A model generated the notes under the pieces. The model saw nothing but the letters and a program-made list of their open reading frames with translations, was not told where the DNA came from and did not search any database. This document shows positions 44,831-57,139 of a stretch of 64,000 nucleotides of DNA, piece after piece. Each line of letters starts with the position of its first letter. Positions within the stretch are counted from its first letter, which is position 1. Origin of the DNA: Todiramphus chloris collaris (taxonomy: Eukaryota > Chordata > Aves > Coraciiformes > Alcedinidae). Made by a program: the position numbers and the translations under genes. The stretch is taken from contig JANVCC010000174.1 in NCBI GenBank assembly GCA_025345505.1, forward strand, positions 5,139,914-5,203,913, read 5' to 3'.

Positions 44831-46514
44831 ACTCGTGCTGCCTTCCAGCAACAAAGTTCTGCTGTTGATCCAGCAGGACATGAGCAGGTCTCCTCTCAGA
44901 AGCGCAGCTCACTCGGGCCGGTGCCCGTTCCTGGGCACATCCCAGGCTGGCAGATGTCACCGTGACGTGGAGGAAAGCCCCCATTCATAGCAGATGGCTA
45001 AGCTGGCTGCCGAGCTCGCGTGGCCTAAAAGCCTGGCTGTAGTGAACCCATCCCACGTGGCACGCCGCCGGGATTCGTGGTTCACATGGACGTGCCAAAG
45101 CTGGACTCACAGAGGTCTGGCCTGGGTACCACGGACCACGTGTGTGGTGGCCAAAGCCTGGAGGACTCTGGTCTTGTCTTCACTGTGAAAAGCAAGCTGC
45201 CACCATCTCCAGTGCCAGTTCTGCTGCAAGGTGGAGAGGCAGGGGCACAGTCCTGCCCGCAGCAGCGCTGCGCTTTTGGCCAGGGCAGCTCCATGAGCTC
45301 CCACGGCATCGCTGCCATCTGACAGCAGCAGTCTGCGTGGGCTGAGCTCGGGGCCCGCTGCAGACCTGTTATTTCCGCTACAGCTTCCCAACCCGCTCCG
45401 AAAGCACCAGCGGGGGTTTATAATTCCATTTGTTGCTTTGTTTTATTGCGAGGCTTTCAGAACTGCTTTGATAGATGTCTTTTCTTCTCCTGTTTGTCAC
45501 ATCCCTGCTGCATGTGTCATCATTTGCTGGTTTCCAACTTGCAGCCATCGAGAGGGGCACCTATTTTCGAAAATGGGGCATCGTGTGTTTATTTCTTATA
45601 GTTTTGTAAATCCACGAGGTCCTGGGTTTCTTCTCTAGTGTATTTCAACCTAAAGATATTGTTAAGGCGGCTCCTCGATGCTGCTTGAAATTTCTCTAAG
45701 GACCTAATAGGAAAGCAATACACACAGTGAAAGTGCTGAGCAACAATGATTAATTCTGTCAGTTAACCAACATACAAGTATTAAACAGCGTATGCTGCTG
45801 TAACCGCATCCCCTCTGACAGCAGAAGAGCTGTGCCCTTCCCACCAGTGGATGAGCTGTCGCTTCAAGCCCAGAATACAGCATCTGGGTGAAAAGGGACC
45901 CTTTTGTTTTTTCTTTTTAAAGCTCTAGTATTTCTAGTCAGCTGGGAGTCTGGGTCCTAGTATTTACCTAGAGCAAAGTCTTTCAGCAATCTGAATAAGT
46001 GGTCCTCGAGGCTTGTAGCTGTGGAAGGGATGTGGGCACATGTGCCGCTGCCACGTGGTTTTATGCTGCTGTGTCTGTGCCAGGCCTGGGCTCTGCCTGT
46101 TGCCCTGCCTGGAGCAGAGTAGCTGCGCTGGGGCTGCCTGGCTGTGCCTGCCCTCCCCCCAATAATAAATAGCAACAGATATTCCAGCTGATTTATTTTT
46201 ATTTTCCCATGCTTTGCATTAGTGTAAACCAGCTCAGAAGGTCTGCTGGGATTGCCCCAGTACAAGGATGCACCCACGGGGGGTAGAGGAGAAACCCAAA
46301 TTCCAACCTCTCCATGAAAACAAACAGCTCCAGAGGTGTGTGGTCCCCTGGGAGGACCAGTCCCACCTCGCCGCTGCATTCTCAGGGCCCACTTTGGAGG
46401 CAGTACTGTGCCATCCCTCCTGCCCACCACTGCGACCCCCGGGCATCACAGACCTCTGTCAGCACAGGTCCCCTCACCCTCACTGCCAGCTTTGCAGCAC
46501 TGCTGGCATCTTTG
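44831..46514. other. Intergenic spacer
   Basis: GC-rich to about 45,410, AT-richer from 45,410 to 45,800 (TGTTAAGGCGG, AATGATTAATTC), then mixed with a 46,150-46,220 AT-rich patch. No gene or known repeat. Confidence 0.4.
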
Positions 46515-46528
46515 GTTTCCATGGCAAC
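46515..46528. promoter_or_regulatory. RFX X-box-like palindrome
   Basis: GTTTCCATGGCAAC differs at one base from the perfect RFX palindrome. It is followed by a second CCATGG. RFX factors commonly control cilium genes. Occupancy cannot be judged. Confidence 0.3.
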
Positions 46529-46754
46529 CATGGGATGCTGCACCATGGAGCTGGGTGCTGGTGCATGCCACGGCACCGTCAGCTTCTGCGGCTTCCTTTG
46601 GGATGGCACAAGCTGCTTTGCAGCGGGGGGAGCCCAGTGCAGGGCAGGGTGCCTGGCAGGGCCAGCTGCAGGGGGTTATTTCATGGCAGAGTGAGCAAAG
46701 CCTCCGTGCTGGAAGGGAACACTTGCGACTCTGCAGACAAGTACAACATAGACA

Positions 46755-46776
46755 TGTGTGTGTGTGTGTGTATATA
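46755..46776. repeat. TG/TA dinucleotide microsatellite
   Basis: Eight TG units (46,755-46,770) followed by TATATA. Short, so probably of low polymorphism. Confidence 0.9.
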
Positions 46777-48241
46777 CATCCTTAGCAGGGCAGTAAGACA
46801 ATCTCAGCTCTTGAATCCATTCATCTGACTTGTGTGTTCTGGACCCCACAACCTTTCCTGAGTAAAGTGAGCCCTGTGCCTGGCACTCTTGGCTCCCCCG
46901 AGCTGTTGGGCTCCACGGCACAGCCGCCTGCCGTGGGTTTTTGGGAGCCTGCAGTGAGACCCAGCCCTGTGCAGGCTGTTTGGCCGGTGGGGTGTGATGC
47001 TGCGTGTGGGGTGACGATTTATTTTGGTGTTAGGCAACGGCCTGTCCCTTGTTTCTGATTGCGTAGGGCAGATACGCACTGTGATTGCTGGGAAAACAGC
47101 TTTTGATGCCATCCTTGGAGTGAGAATTTAGAATTTTATTCCCTGCCTTAACCACGGACACCTCGGCTGGATGCTTGGGGTGGACAGTGGCTGCCCACGG
47201 TGCTGCCCATGGTCAGCAGGCATCACTGCCACTGCCAGCCCCGCACCCCACATCCTCCTGAGCTGCTGCCAGCAGAGCGGGTGCGTGAGGGGACACAAAC
47301 TGTTAAACTCCAGTCCTGGTTTTGTTCTGAGAGCTGTCTCCTGGTGTAGGAAGCTCCCTGCTGCCTTCCAATCACTCTTTGCTGACATGCAGCAGAAAAA
47401 CCCAAGCAGGGAGGCTGCCGGCTGTGGCTCCAAACATGTGCCCAGGGCCGATGGAGCTGCCACCTCCCTTTCCGGGGCTCTACCTGGCTGTGCTGGTGGA
47501 AATTCCTAATGCTTGGAGCTGAAGGGCAGGGAGAAACAGGTTACACCTTTCCCACCGGTCTTGGGAATCTGCAAAGGACTGGAGCTCGTCTGTTGTCTGA
47601 ATTTGCACATTTCTTGCCCCCAGGAGTGAGGACCCCACGCTGCTGCGGGCTCGCGTGCCCAGAGCTCCTGCTCCCTTAGATATCTGTGCCTTTCTTCCTC
47701 TGTGGGATGTATCTTTATATGCACTGCAACTCAGCCCACTGCTCTCTGGCTGTGGCGAGGAATTCCTCTCCCCTCTGCCCGGCCAGGGCAGGCTGTGCGG
47801 GGAGCTGGGTGAGCAGCGGGTGGGTTCCTTCTCTCCACAGTGTTCCTCTGCTTGTGCCTTTGGAGCGAGAAATGGGAGCTCGGGCCTCCTTCCCCCCGCA
47901 GCTGTCACGGCTGGAGGGAAGAGGTGGTTGTTGGCACCCACCCCGGGCAGGACCACGCAGCTCTGCTGCTCGCAGCCTGCTGGAGGGGGTTTAAATGCGG
48001 AGCTCCGGCACTCTGCTTATGTAAAGCTGTCATTCCCCACTCCAGCGTTATGTCTGAGCAACGTTGCCTAAAACAAACTCTTTTCAAAGCCAAGATTTTC
48101 TATTCCTATAGTCACGGTGATGCCAGCGGCAGAGTAGCAGGAGGTCTGCAGGACAGTCATGCCTCGGGGGGGCTAGCCAGGTATCCACAATGTCAAGGTC
48201 CAAGACTTTCTTGTTCAAGTGAGGTCTGCAGGTTTGTCTAA
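46777..48241. other. GC-rich spacer
   Basis: No recognised gene, RNA or repeat. The word AGGTCTGCAGG occurs twice near 48,143 and 48,223, in the approach to the hairpin at 48,242. Confidence 0.42.
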
Positions 48242-48278
48242 GCAGCCAGCTGATGCTTTTGGAGAGCATCAGCTCTGC
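48242..48278. other. Strong imperfect hairpin
   Basis: A perfect 10-base stem (AGCTGATGCT at 48,248-48,257 and AGCATCAGCT at 48,265-48,274) closes a 7-base loop. A further 4 base pairs (GCAG with CTGC) follow after a 2-base bulge. It is shorter than a typical microRNA precursor and no seed of a known microRNA is recognised. Confidence 0.5.
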
Positions 48279-50089
48279 AGGTAGATGCACGGTACTTTTT
48301 TGTGCGCTTTAACAGGCTGGATTTCCTTGAAACCATTCACATCTCCACTTTAAATGCTAAATATAAATAGGTGCTAAAGGGAAAGCTGCTTTCAGGAGTC
48401 TGATGAAGCTCCCCAGTTGACTGTGGTAGCCAGAGCCACCTTGGGAAGAAGCACAAACTTCCCTGTCTTCATGTTCATCTCAAGTTCATGCTCTCTTGGA
48501 CTGAGGAAAGCACAAAGGAAAGTCCTGTCTGGATCTAGGGAGGACTGATCCTGTGCCACAGCATCCACACCAGTCCTCAGCAGAGAGCACAGCACCCCAG
48601 CACATTCTGGCTTGCTTTACAGCCCTAGCACCTACTGCCACTGTGGTATGAGCAAACGGGGCTGAGGAATGGCCGCTGCAACTGCAGGAGGAGCCAGTGA
48701 CTTATTACTCTAATAAAAATTTATGCTGCTTATTTGAGCACTCTGCTAAACCAGGTAGAAAGGCAGGACTGATCCAGTGTGTGTCACGTTCTGGCAGCAC
48801 TGCAGCCCCCACTGACGGGGCGTCGCTTCCCTGCCTGTCCCCTCTGCCCAGGAGGATGTCCCTCTGCTGTCTCCCGTTGTCCGAGGTTGGATGCTCACAG
48901 CAGATCCCCGTGCCCTTGCCACCTCCCCTCCCAGCTACAGCCGGGCACAAGCACCTCAGCAGATTTCCCATGCGCGTGATCGATGCACCTCGTTCCCTCG
49001 TAACAGCCCCACGGCCAATAAAAGGGAATAAAATGTGAAACGCCGCACAAGCGGCATCCCCGAAGAGCGGTAAAGTGCTAAACTGCTGCTCCTTGTGACA
49101 ACCAGATGAGAAGTTTGTCTTTAAACAAATAGCCCTTGTTAACAGAGAGGAATATTCAAATGCTGCAGCAGCTCACTGAAGGAATGGAGGTGAATCCTTG
49201 CAGGCAGCGGGACGTATCCTGCGCTCGGCAGCAGCCGCTTCCCTGGCAGCTGGCGCTGACGCCGATGGGGAGGAGCAGGATGTGGCCCACTGGCCTCGCT
49301 GACCATCTGCTTCTGGAAACAGCTTTAATACCTCCTAACGCCTCGCGCAAAGCAGCCCAGTACCCAGACCTCGAATCCGGCGGTGTGGATGCTGCCATGC
49401 AGCACTGGTGCCGCGTTTGGCCCCGTGCACTCGTTTGCGTGGCAGGAGAAGCCGAGCGGCTGGGATTCCAAAGCGTTTCATTAACGTTATCTAAAGGTGA
49501 AGTGCTTGTGCTGCACCCCTGGGACCTTCCACCCCTGCTGCTGGAGATCTCCAGGAAGGGAGCCTCTGGCACAGTGCAGAGAAGGGATCGGGGAAGGCAT
49601 GCGGAGCACCGAGGAGGAGGTAACTCAGGACCATCCTGGCCCTAAATGAAGTTGCCTGCTGGAGTTGCCCAGCGCAGCGCGGTGGAGAGCTCGGTCTCCC
49701 TGGCAATGGTTGCCATGCGATAGCTGCTGTGCCACTGCAGCCGCCTGACTTCAGGCAAACACATTTTTCTTCCCGAGGGAACGCGCTTGTGTCAGAGTCC
49801 CCAGGGAGGCCCCGGCACTGAGAACCCAGTGCTGTGGGACGGATGGGCTCCCGCTGATGGGGAGAAGTGAAAAAGAGGGAGAGATCTGGGGGGCTGAACC
49901 CGCAGGTGGTGCTGCCCTTGGGTCTGCAGCAAAAGCGTGATGTGGGTATCGCAGCAGGAACAGCATCGTGCCCGTATCCTGCCCTCCCAGGGTCCTTCCC
50001 AGGTACAGAATCCCATCCCGCCATGGAACACGACCATCAGTCACAGCCTTGCAGCAGATGCAGTTTTCCAAACATAATGTGTCCTGGAA
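48279..50089. other. Intergenic spacer
   Basis: GC-rich, with AT-rich patches at 48,280-48,380 and 48,690-48,740. An inverted repeat TGGCAA-TGG-TTGCCA lies at 49,701-49,715, with an overlapping RFX-like GTTGCCATG. No gene is recognised. Confidence 0.42.
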
Positions 50090-51110
50090 GACATTTATAA
50101 CCCGTTTTTTGATGGTTATTCAAAACCTTTAAAGTCAATGCTCAGGCTGCAGTTTGTCACTCACAGCCTCTCCTGTGCTCCTGAATTTGATGGATTAACA
50201 GTTTTATAGTAGCGTCTTCTGTCCCCCAGCAAACAGAGTTACACTATAAGATAACTCCACTATTTTTAAAAATAAATCCTGTATAGAAATGTAGGTTTCT
50301 TATTTTAAATCCAAATGTAAAAAGAAAAAGTAAATCACATTAATGCCAGAAGGTAGTAGAAAACCTGTGGGAAGAGGCAACACCCCCAGACGAACAAGTG
50401 CTTTGTCTTTTGACACCCCGTGACTAGCTGAGCTCGGAGATCTACACCCATTCATGCTGCGTAAGGTGACAAGCGTTGGCACGAGCGGTGCCTGGAGCAC
50501 GAGGGGCTGCTGAGACTCCCACCAGCGCAGGTTTTCACAGGCATGGTGTTCGGAGGGGCTCTGGCTTGGAAAAGCATCAGATTGAGTGACTGTTTAAAAC
50601 ATGCCAAGGACTATGCAGCAGTTGCTCAGAGCAGCACCCATCCCTGGGTACAGCCAGATCCCCGAGCCCCGCCTGCGCTGGGGCTGTTGGTTTTATCCGC
50701 TGTCAGGGACGATTATGGAGTTGTCCCAACAGAAATCGCCTGGTGTTCCACAAATTACTTGCATCAGATTTCTGCATCCTCTTTTCCACATGAACAATAG
50801 CGTTGAACTGAACGTCACTCATCAGACAGACATAATTGGATTTGGAACGTGTTACATTGTGAATTAAGTTGACTGATGGGGAAGTGTCAGTTTTATTAAC
50901 AATCTTCCTTCAGATGATAATTTTATATCTATAAGGATGAATTACAAGAGTACTTGAAGGCATCAGTTCTAAATGATGAAGTCATTTTAATAAAGGCTGA
51001 CTTTCCCTTTCATATACTTGTTTTTAAATATTTTATCTCCTTGTGGGGAACTGTATCCAATTAGGAGCCAAAACCAGTGTAAAAAAAAGCCACATAAGCA
51101 AGCAGTAAGT
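50090..51110. promoter_or_regulatory. Two AT-rich candidate blocks around a GC-rich core
   Basis: 50,090-50,345 has GATGGATTAACAG, CACTATAAGATAAC and AAAATAAATCC words. 50,720-51,100 has ACATAATTGG, GTGAATTAAGTTGAC, TTTATTAACAATC, GATAATTTTATATC and CATTTTAATAAAGGC. Between them (50,350-50,720) lies GC-rich spacer. Confidence 0.36.
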
Positions 51111-52379
51111 TTGCATCCAGACCCCGGGCATGCGGAGCTGCCTCACAGCAGCCGAGCACCGGCCAGGGATGAGCTTTGGTTTCCATGTTGCTGGGGTGAC
51201 CTGGCTCCTGGAGGCGATCGCTGTGTGTCGGCTTAGTCACGGGAGCAGAGGATGTTTTCCTCTTCTACGCCGAAGTGCCTTCACCCTCGGGAAAGCTCCC
51301 TACCAGGCACAGCCTTGCGAGGAAGCCCTTGCCACAAAGGGAGAGGTGCTGGCCCTGAGCACGGCCCCAGCTCTAAGGTGATGGATTAGAGCTTCCTCCT
51401 GTGATGCTGCAGGCTCCGAAAATGTTTCGCTTCGTTTTTTTCTCATCCAAACAGCTTTTGTGGTTTGTTTTTCACATTATTCCCATGGATGTGGGGAAAA
51501 GAGAATGGGATGAATTCTTCAAGCAAGAAGAGCTGGAAAATGTGTTCTGCTTCCAAAAAAAACCCCAGTCTTTAAGAAGAATTCATTGCGATACAGCACT
51601 TGAATAAATCCAAGGATTATACCAGCGTGAAAGAGCTGTGGTTGTGCCGCAAAGCCTGTTTCTGTTGTGTATTATGATAAATAGCCGTGTCATATGCGAT
51701 AAGAGCGAGCAGTGCTCCAGGACACAGATTTGGGATGTAGTTAACGAGGGAAAGAAGCAGCGCTAAGCCAGGATCGGGCAGAAGGCCCTGGCATCTCTCT
51801 GCATCCTCACCCAGCACACATAACTCCATGCTTTCTCCTTGCTGGAGTTTACACCGTTGCCCAGCCAGCAAGCTGCGGGAGGGAGCAGCTTCAGGCACCG
51901 AGCGCTTCACCCCTGCCTTCCATCAGCTCACCTCTGGCATCCTCCTCCTCCCGTTATCCCGGCTCCAGCTGGGTGAGGGCGATGGCAGCAGCCATGGGAG
52001 CCTGGTGCCCGGCAGCAGGGGATGCACAGGAACAGGCTGTCCCATCACCCCTATTTCTCCATCACATTGACACCTGCTGATCACTGCTCTTGGGGTCTCA
52101 ATGCAAATCTGACCACTGAAAAAAATCAGCTTCCTTTCCCTGTATTTTTCCAGGAGTAAGAGGAGGGAAACGCCTGAAGAAAAGGAGCAGGACGGACAAA
52201 ACCGCTCAGAAACGTCCCCAGCTCTCTCCCACTGAACGAATCTTATTCTCGGCTTTGTTCCATATCTTTCACAGCAAGGAGGTTTTTCTGCCCTTGTTTC
52301 CAGTCATGCTGCAATCAAAAGGGGTTTGGGTTTGTACATCAGTGCTAGAGGGGTGGCTCAGCGCCTGCTTCTAAAGATG
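51111..52379. other. Intergenic spacer
   Basis: GC-rich 51,111-51,400 and 51,780-52,080, with AT-richer text 51,420-51,780. A POU octamer ATGCAAAT lies at 52,101-52,108 in otherwise unremarkable DNA. No gene is recognised. Confidence 0.4.
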
Positions 52380-52665
52380 CAGGTCACCGCCTCATTTCCC
52401 TCTGCTACTTAAGCTCATTCTAATTAAGAGTTTCTTAATAAATATTTGATGTGCACTTCAGTCGCGACGGAGGTTGTGAGCCGTGCCTATTACAAACGCC
52501 GGTCAATGCCGTCTGCAATCCAGGAGTCACCTTTGACCGCTCATTTATCACCGGACAACGTCCACTTCATTACGTCTCTATTGATCAGTTAAATACTTTG
52601 TGCTTTATTTATCCCACAGGCAGGAAGGAGTATTGCAGGAGCAAAGAACAATCAGGTTAGACTAA
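52380..52665. promoter_or_regulatory. Candidate conserved non-coding block
   Basis: Has CATTCTAATTAAGAG, TTCTTAATAAATATTTG, then CpG-bearing text (CAGTCGCGACGGAGG, AACGCCGGTCAATGCCG, TCACCGGACAACG), then TTGATCAGTTAAATAC and CTTTATTTATCCC. Preserved CpGs next to AT-rich words in non-repetitive text are typical of deeply conserved elements. Confidence 0.45.
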
Positions 52666-53689
52666 AATCTAAGGAAGAAAAATGAACTGATGAAAGCTGT
52701 GCTATGCCTGACTTCTCTTTCGGAGGGGGATTTGCAGGGTTTGGAGTGGTTTGGGTTTTTTTTTTTTACTAAGGAAAAGAATTGGCTGCAAACCTTCAAA
52801 TCGGTGAAAAAACCTCTTTGGACAAAGTGTTAGTGTTCTGCACATTTGGAAACAATTACGCAGTGTCCTGGGTGAAGGAGAATAAGGTCTGTGCTTCCCA
52901 GAGGAGCAGAGCCCAGGGCACAGTGGGGCTTCGGGAAGCTCTGGTCTTTTGTCCCCAGCTCTGTGCCTCAGTGTCATGCGGTGCCATTTGCCTGTTGCTG
53001 GGCACAGCAGTGCTCAGGTCTGTGGGAGGTGCTAGGAGCCTCCTGATCTGAGCCGGGTGGCGAGCACAAGCTGATTTCCAGAGGCGCTTTTGCCCTGCGC
53101 TGTCGATGGGAGGAGAAGAGCGAAACCCCATCTTCTAAATTGCTGTTGTTCTAAAGTGGGTCACTGGAAAACAACAGGCATGGAGCAAAATCCTCCCTGA
53201 CAGTGTTTTCTCCAGCTGTTTGTTTCCTTTTCTCTGTGCTCCTTCTTCCGCAGCAAGGCAACGAGCCCCGGGTCGGACCGATGGGCAGGGGCCAAGCCCT
53301 GGGTCGAGGTGGCCGCAGGCAGGCTGGACAGCAGCACGGGCACCTCCGAGGCAAGCACGGTGCCCGTGCTGCCCTGGTGATCCTGTTCACTGACACAGAA
53401 CCCCGCTCCCAGCATCGCGGTCCCTCCAAGCAGATGGGGTGGGTGACCCATTTCTTTACATTTTCCTGCAGACGTGAATGGGGAGAGCCAACTGCTGAGT
53501 TGGCCAAAAGCAAGATGAAGCCCGCCTGCTTCGAGCCCGGGGAGCCCAGCACTGAGCAGAGGGCCAAGTGCTGCTGCTGCTCTTGCAGGGATCGAAACCC
53601 CTGCGTCAGCGGAGACCTCTCCTGACCCGCTGCCGGAGGGAGAAAGCCGTTCAGAGTCCCATCATCAGAGTCCCATCCCACTGCTCTCC
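52666..53689. other. GC-rich spacer
   Basis: Begins with a 12-T run (52,756-52,767) and continues GC-rich. A 232-codon minus-strand ORF (53,151-53,849) and a 140-codon plus-strand ORF overlap it. Neither has a recognisable domain. Confidence 0.42.
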
Positions 53690-54170
53690 CCCTCACAAAA
53701 GGAATCCCGGATTTCAAAGCAAAATTGCGAATCGCGGTTGTTCTTTGGTGAAGATCCGAATCTCTGCCTTCTGCTGAAACGGTTTTGTGCTGAAATGGTT
53801 GGGAGTCAGATGCTTTAGCGGCACAGAGAGCGTGAGGCTGGATTTGCATGTGAAATGAATCATGGCTGATGTGATTAAAACCGCCATAAAGGTTGAATTT
53901 AAGACTTTTTTTGTTACTTACTATTAAAGTTTTTCAGTAATTTTCCACCCCCACAGACGAGCGTTGTTCAGATGAATTGAAGAAAAACTTTCTCTGCAAT
54001 TCATTACTGAGGGGTCTGAGGGGAATTCTTCATTTCTCAGAGAAAAAGCAAAGCTAAAAATACGGGTTTTTCCATCAGATAAGTACCTTTGTAGAAGCTG
54101 GGGTTCCGGGAAACATGAGGGCAGCACTTTAGTTTGTGAATGGTCGTTATAACCAACTAGGAGAGGAGAG
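53690..54170. promoter_or_regulatory. Candidate conserved non-coding block with POU octamer
   Basis: AT-rich with a reverse octamer ATTTGCAT at 53,842-53,849, directly followed by GTGAAATGAATCATGG, then GTGATTAAAACCGCC and ACTATTAAAG words. Enhancer-like texture. Confidence 0.38.
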
Positions 54171-54576
54171 GGCATGGGCAGCGTGTGGTGTGCGATGGGC
54201 ACGGCGAGGGCCCTGCCACTGCTGCCCCCGGTGTCCTTCGGCACACAGGGGCTGGGCAGAGGCCATACAGAATCTGTGCATAGCAGCTCTGGGCACCATG
54301 GGCAAATGGGAGACAACTGGGCTTGTGTAGCTCTGTGTCAGGGTTTCAGCATTTGAGCATTGCCAGCGTGGCTATTTGGAAGGGCAACCATCAGGCCCAG
54401 GGACAGGGATGAAGAGGTGACACATGCTTTCCTGGGCATCCCTGGCACTGTTACCACAAGCCATTGCTAGCCCTGGAGCTGAAGGCAGACACCCAAAATT
54501 TGCTCAGGATATGTCATTCCCTGCACAACTGGCCAGCACAAATGTGCCTCAAGACCTGGGAGAAGCTGCTGCCTGC
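54171..54576. other. GC-rich spacer
   Basis: No recognisable content before the 16-bp minisatellite. Confidence 0.42.
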
Positions 54577-54734
54577 AGCTCCACTCCACTGTGCCTCCAC
54601 CCCGCTGCATCTCCATCCCACCACATCTCCATCCCACCATATCTCCATCCCACTGCATCTCCATCCCACCACATCTCCATCCCACCACATCTCCATCCCA
54701 CAGCATCCCCATCCCACAGCATCCCCATCCCTCC
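54577..54734. repeat. 16-bp minisatellite
   Basis: Eight clear 16-base units start at 54,607 and every 16 bases to 54,719, with the consensus ACATCTCCATCCCACC. A degenerate unit precedes them at 54,591 and a trace at 54,577. The last two units share a derived GCATCCCCATCCCACA form. Sixteen is not a multiple of three, yet all frames stay open because the unit makes no stop on the plus strand. Confidence 0.97.
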
Positions 54735-55199
54735 CACATCCCTGTGCCCACGGACACAGCTGTTGGTCCCTGAGGAAAGATTATTTGCATGATTAAAAGA
54801 AGGGGGGAGGAACATTGCAGGCAGCAAACCATGTTCCTTAGCTGTGCTCTTATGCAACAGATGCGTGTCAGCCTATGTCTTAATATGAGCGTCTATAGCA
54901 ATGATAGTGGAATCCGTCAGTGGCTGGAAGAAAAAAGAAGATATCTTTCCATCTATGTAGATGAGGGGCTGAAATGTATTTGTATGTAAATGTGGTTTTG
55001 CTAAATGCACGCTAACTTACCAGTTGCTACAGGAGATAATGTGTATTCATAGCAGGAGAGCTTTTTACCAGAGCAGGAATTTTTGAAAGTACTTTGCATG
55101 ATTTTTTTTCCTTTTTCTCTGAGTGTCGGAGTTTGACTAACACACTGAAAATTAAAAAATAATTGAAACGGATCATATGCAACTCAGCAGGGACATTAT
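54735..55199. promoter_or_regulatory. AT-rich candidate block with POU octamer
   Basis: A reverse octamer ATTTGCAT at 54,783-54,790 is followed by GATTAAAAG. Further on lie AATGATAGTGG and GAAAATTAAAAAATAATTG words. Non-repetitive AT-rich text. Confidence 0.33.
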
Positions 55200-55400
55200 T
55201 TTCCGGTGAGCGGCAAGGGAACGGCGGAGCGGTAATGCGCGGCTTTTGTAGCCTTGTCACTTTGATGAATCCTTTAGTACCATCAGAGGCAGCGCGGGGG
55301 GACTCAGGCTTTTCGCCTCCGCTCCCGTCGGGAGCAGCTGGAGCAGCGGCGCAGGCTGGACTCCGGGAGCCTCATCCGGAGAAGCGCGTGCGTCTTTTCT
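55200..55400. promoter_or_regulatory. Small CpG cluster
   Basis: About 20 CpGs in roughly 200 bases by hand count (GAGCGGCAAGGGAACGGCGG, AATGCGCGGC, CAGCGGCGCAGG). It could mark an unmethylated regulatory site. No exon is recognised. Confidence 0.33.
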
Positions 55401-56454
55401 GCTATTCAGCAATAGCCTTTTCCCTTGTAAGCGCAAACTGGACACAGGAACGTGGCGTTAGGAACAGTGCAGATACTTACTTGCCTGAGGCTTTCCCAGG
55501 AGCAGATCCTTTGCCTGCTCAGTAAAGGGTCCCCTCAAACCCAGCCCGTCCCACTTGGCAACATCAGTGGCTTTGTGTAAAAACCCCTAAAGCAGGGAAG
55601 TGTGGGGCATCCGAGCAGGGTGATCTATGGGAGCTATGATTTGCCTCCTTATTAACCATGGAGGCTATTCCCCAATCCATGCCTTCAACCTGAACTCAAC
55701 CGATTTGTCCGCTCTGGGATGCCCACGGCCAAGTTCACCTCAAGGTTCCATGGCTCAGCGCTGGCTGTGAACGTTTAAGCCCGGGATGGTCTGTGGGATG
55801 AACGCATCTCTATGGGTACTGGCTCCTCAGCACAGGTCAATCCCGTGATTCTGCGTGGGACGATGTGACTTGTGGAGCTCACGGCCACAGCCAGCAGTGC
55901 TGTTTCTGCCAGAAGATTCTGCAAAACCAAACTCTGAAGCCCTGAAGTCGCAGAGCAGACCAGCATGGGGGTATGGGTGGGACTGGGGCTGGGGCGCTGC
56001 TGGCAGCCCCAACGGGCTCCCAGGTCTGCTGGGGAGGGTTGGCCAGGGACAACTTCCCAGGGAAAATAAACTCAGTCGTGGCTTGGAGCCACATCTGCCT
56101 GCAAACATTTCCATACCGCATCTGCTGCTTTGAATTAGGACCTGAATATTCATCTCTGAAATGTATAATTTATACTTACAGCAGACAATTCATAATTTAA
56201 GTGTTATTGCTCTAAATTAAGTATAACATTTAAGCTGGCTGCAGACCAGACAACTAAAACCAAGATACCATGAAGAAGGAAACCCGCGCTCTCGGCAGCT
56301 CATGCCGCGGGGAACCAGCTGGATGCTGGTGCCCAAGCGCCAACCCGGGGCGGCCAGCAGGATGATGCCCCATCCAGAGCAGAGCCTGACCTGGCTGCGT
56401 GCAATGCCCCAACCATTGCCTCGCCCTCGTCTGACAGCAGCTGTTAGAGGAAGG
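55401..56454. other. Intergenic spacer
   Basis: GC-rich with an AT-rich interval at 56,110-56,270 (TGTATAATTTATAC, CATAATTTAAG). No gene or repeat is recognised. Confidence 0.42.
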
Positions 56455-56471
56455 AAAAAAAAAAAAAAAAA
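56455..56471 (+). repeat. Poly-A run (17 A)
   Basis: Seventeen A residues following GGAAGG. No retroposed gene body is recognisable upstream, so it is treated as a simple run. Confidence 0.85.
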
Positions 56472-56800
56472 GTCAGAAATGAAAAAGGAAAATTAAACAT
56501 GAAAATTTAATTAAATCACCCTTTGATCACTCTCTGTGGAATGGACTTAGTTCGGAAGATTATTTGTTGGAGAGCAATAATAGCTTCTAATTAGGATAGG
56601 ATTCAATGTGAAATGAGGTTCTTATTTTTTTTTATTTTAAATCAACCCGTTTTTCCCCTACACAAATCAACAAGACTCTGTGCACATTACCAGCTAAATA
56701 TTATTAAAATTGTATTTTATAGCCCAGTGACTTGACATTGTTTATCCATTTGAAATTCCTGGTTTAAAGTCAACACAGAATGTAATCAAAGCGGTCGACA
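56472..56800. promoter_or_regulatory. Candidate conserved non-coding block
   Basis: AT-rich, with a 12-base palindrome ATTTAATTAAAT at 56,505-56,516, then AGCAATAATAGC, TCTAATTAGGATAGG, GCTAAATATTATTAAAATTG and TGTAATCAAAGCGG. Enhancer-like texture. Confidence 0.4.
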
Positions 56801-57139
56801 GAGAAGCAGTTTGTGCTTTAATTGCAAAAAGTGGGTGCCGGGCACAGCCCTGCGACTCCCATGGAAAGCGAGGCTGAAGAAGAGCCTTTTTCCCCATGGC
56901 ATCGCCCGTCCTCTTGGTGGGTGCTGCGGCACCGAGCGCCAGCCCCATCCCCACCGTGCCCAGGGACCAGCCCAGGAGAAGGGGCTGGGAAGCTGGATGA
57001 GCCGGTGAAGCTCACTGTGTCCCAGCTGGGTGAAGAGCAGGGACTTCGGGCCACACTCATCCTCATCTGCAAGGCTTTGCCTCCCGTACTGTAAATCCCC
57101 TGAAAAAGCGGCCGTGGCTGCCTCGGCTTTGTGAATGAG
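56801..57139. other. GC-rich spacer
   Basis: Nothing recognisable apart from overlapping accidental ORFs on both strands. Confidence 0.42.

Noticed and set aside
53151..53849. 232-codon minus-strand ORF
   Set aside because: No recognisable domain, overlapped by a plus-strand ORF of 140 codons, and low-information GC-rich sequence.
56455..56471. Poly-A run considered as the tail of a processed pseudogene
   Set aside because: No recognisable mRNA-derived sequence precedes it and no target-site duplication was found.
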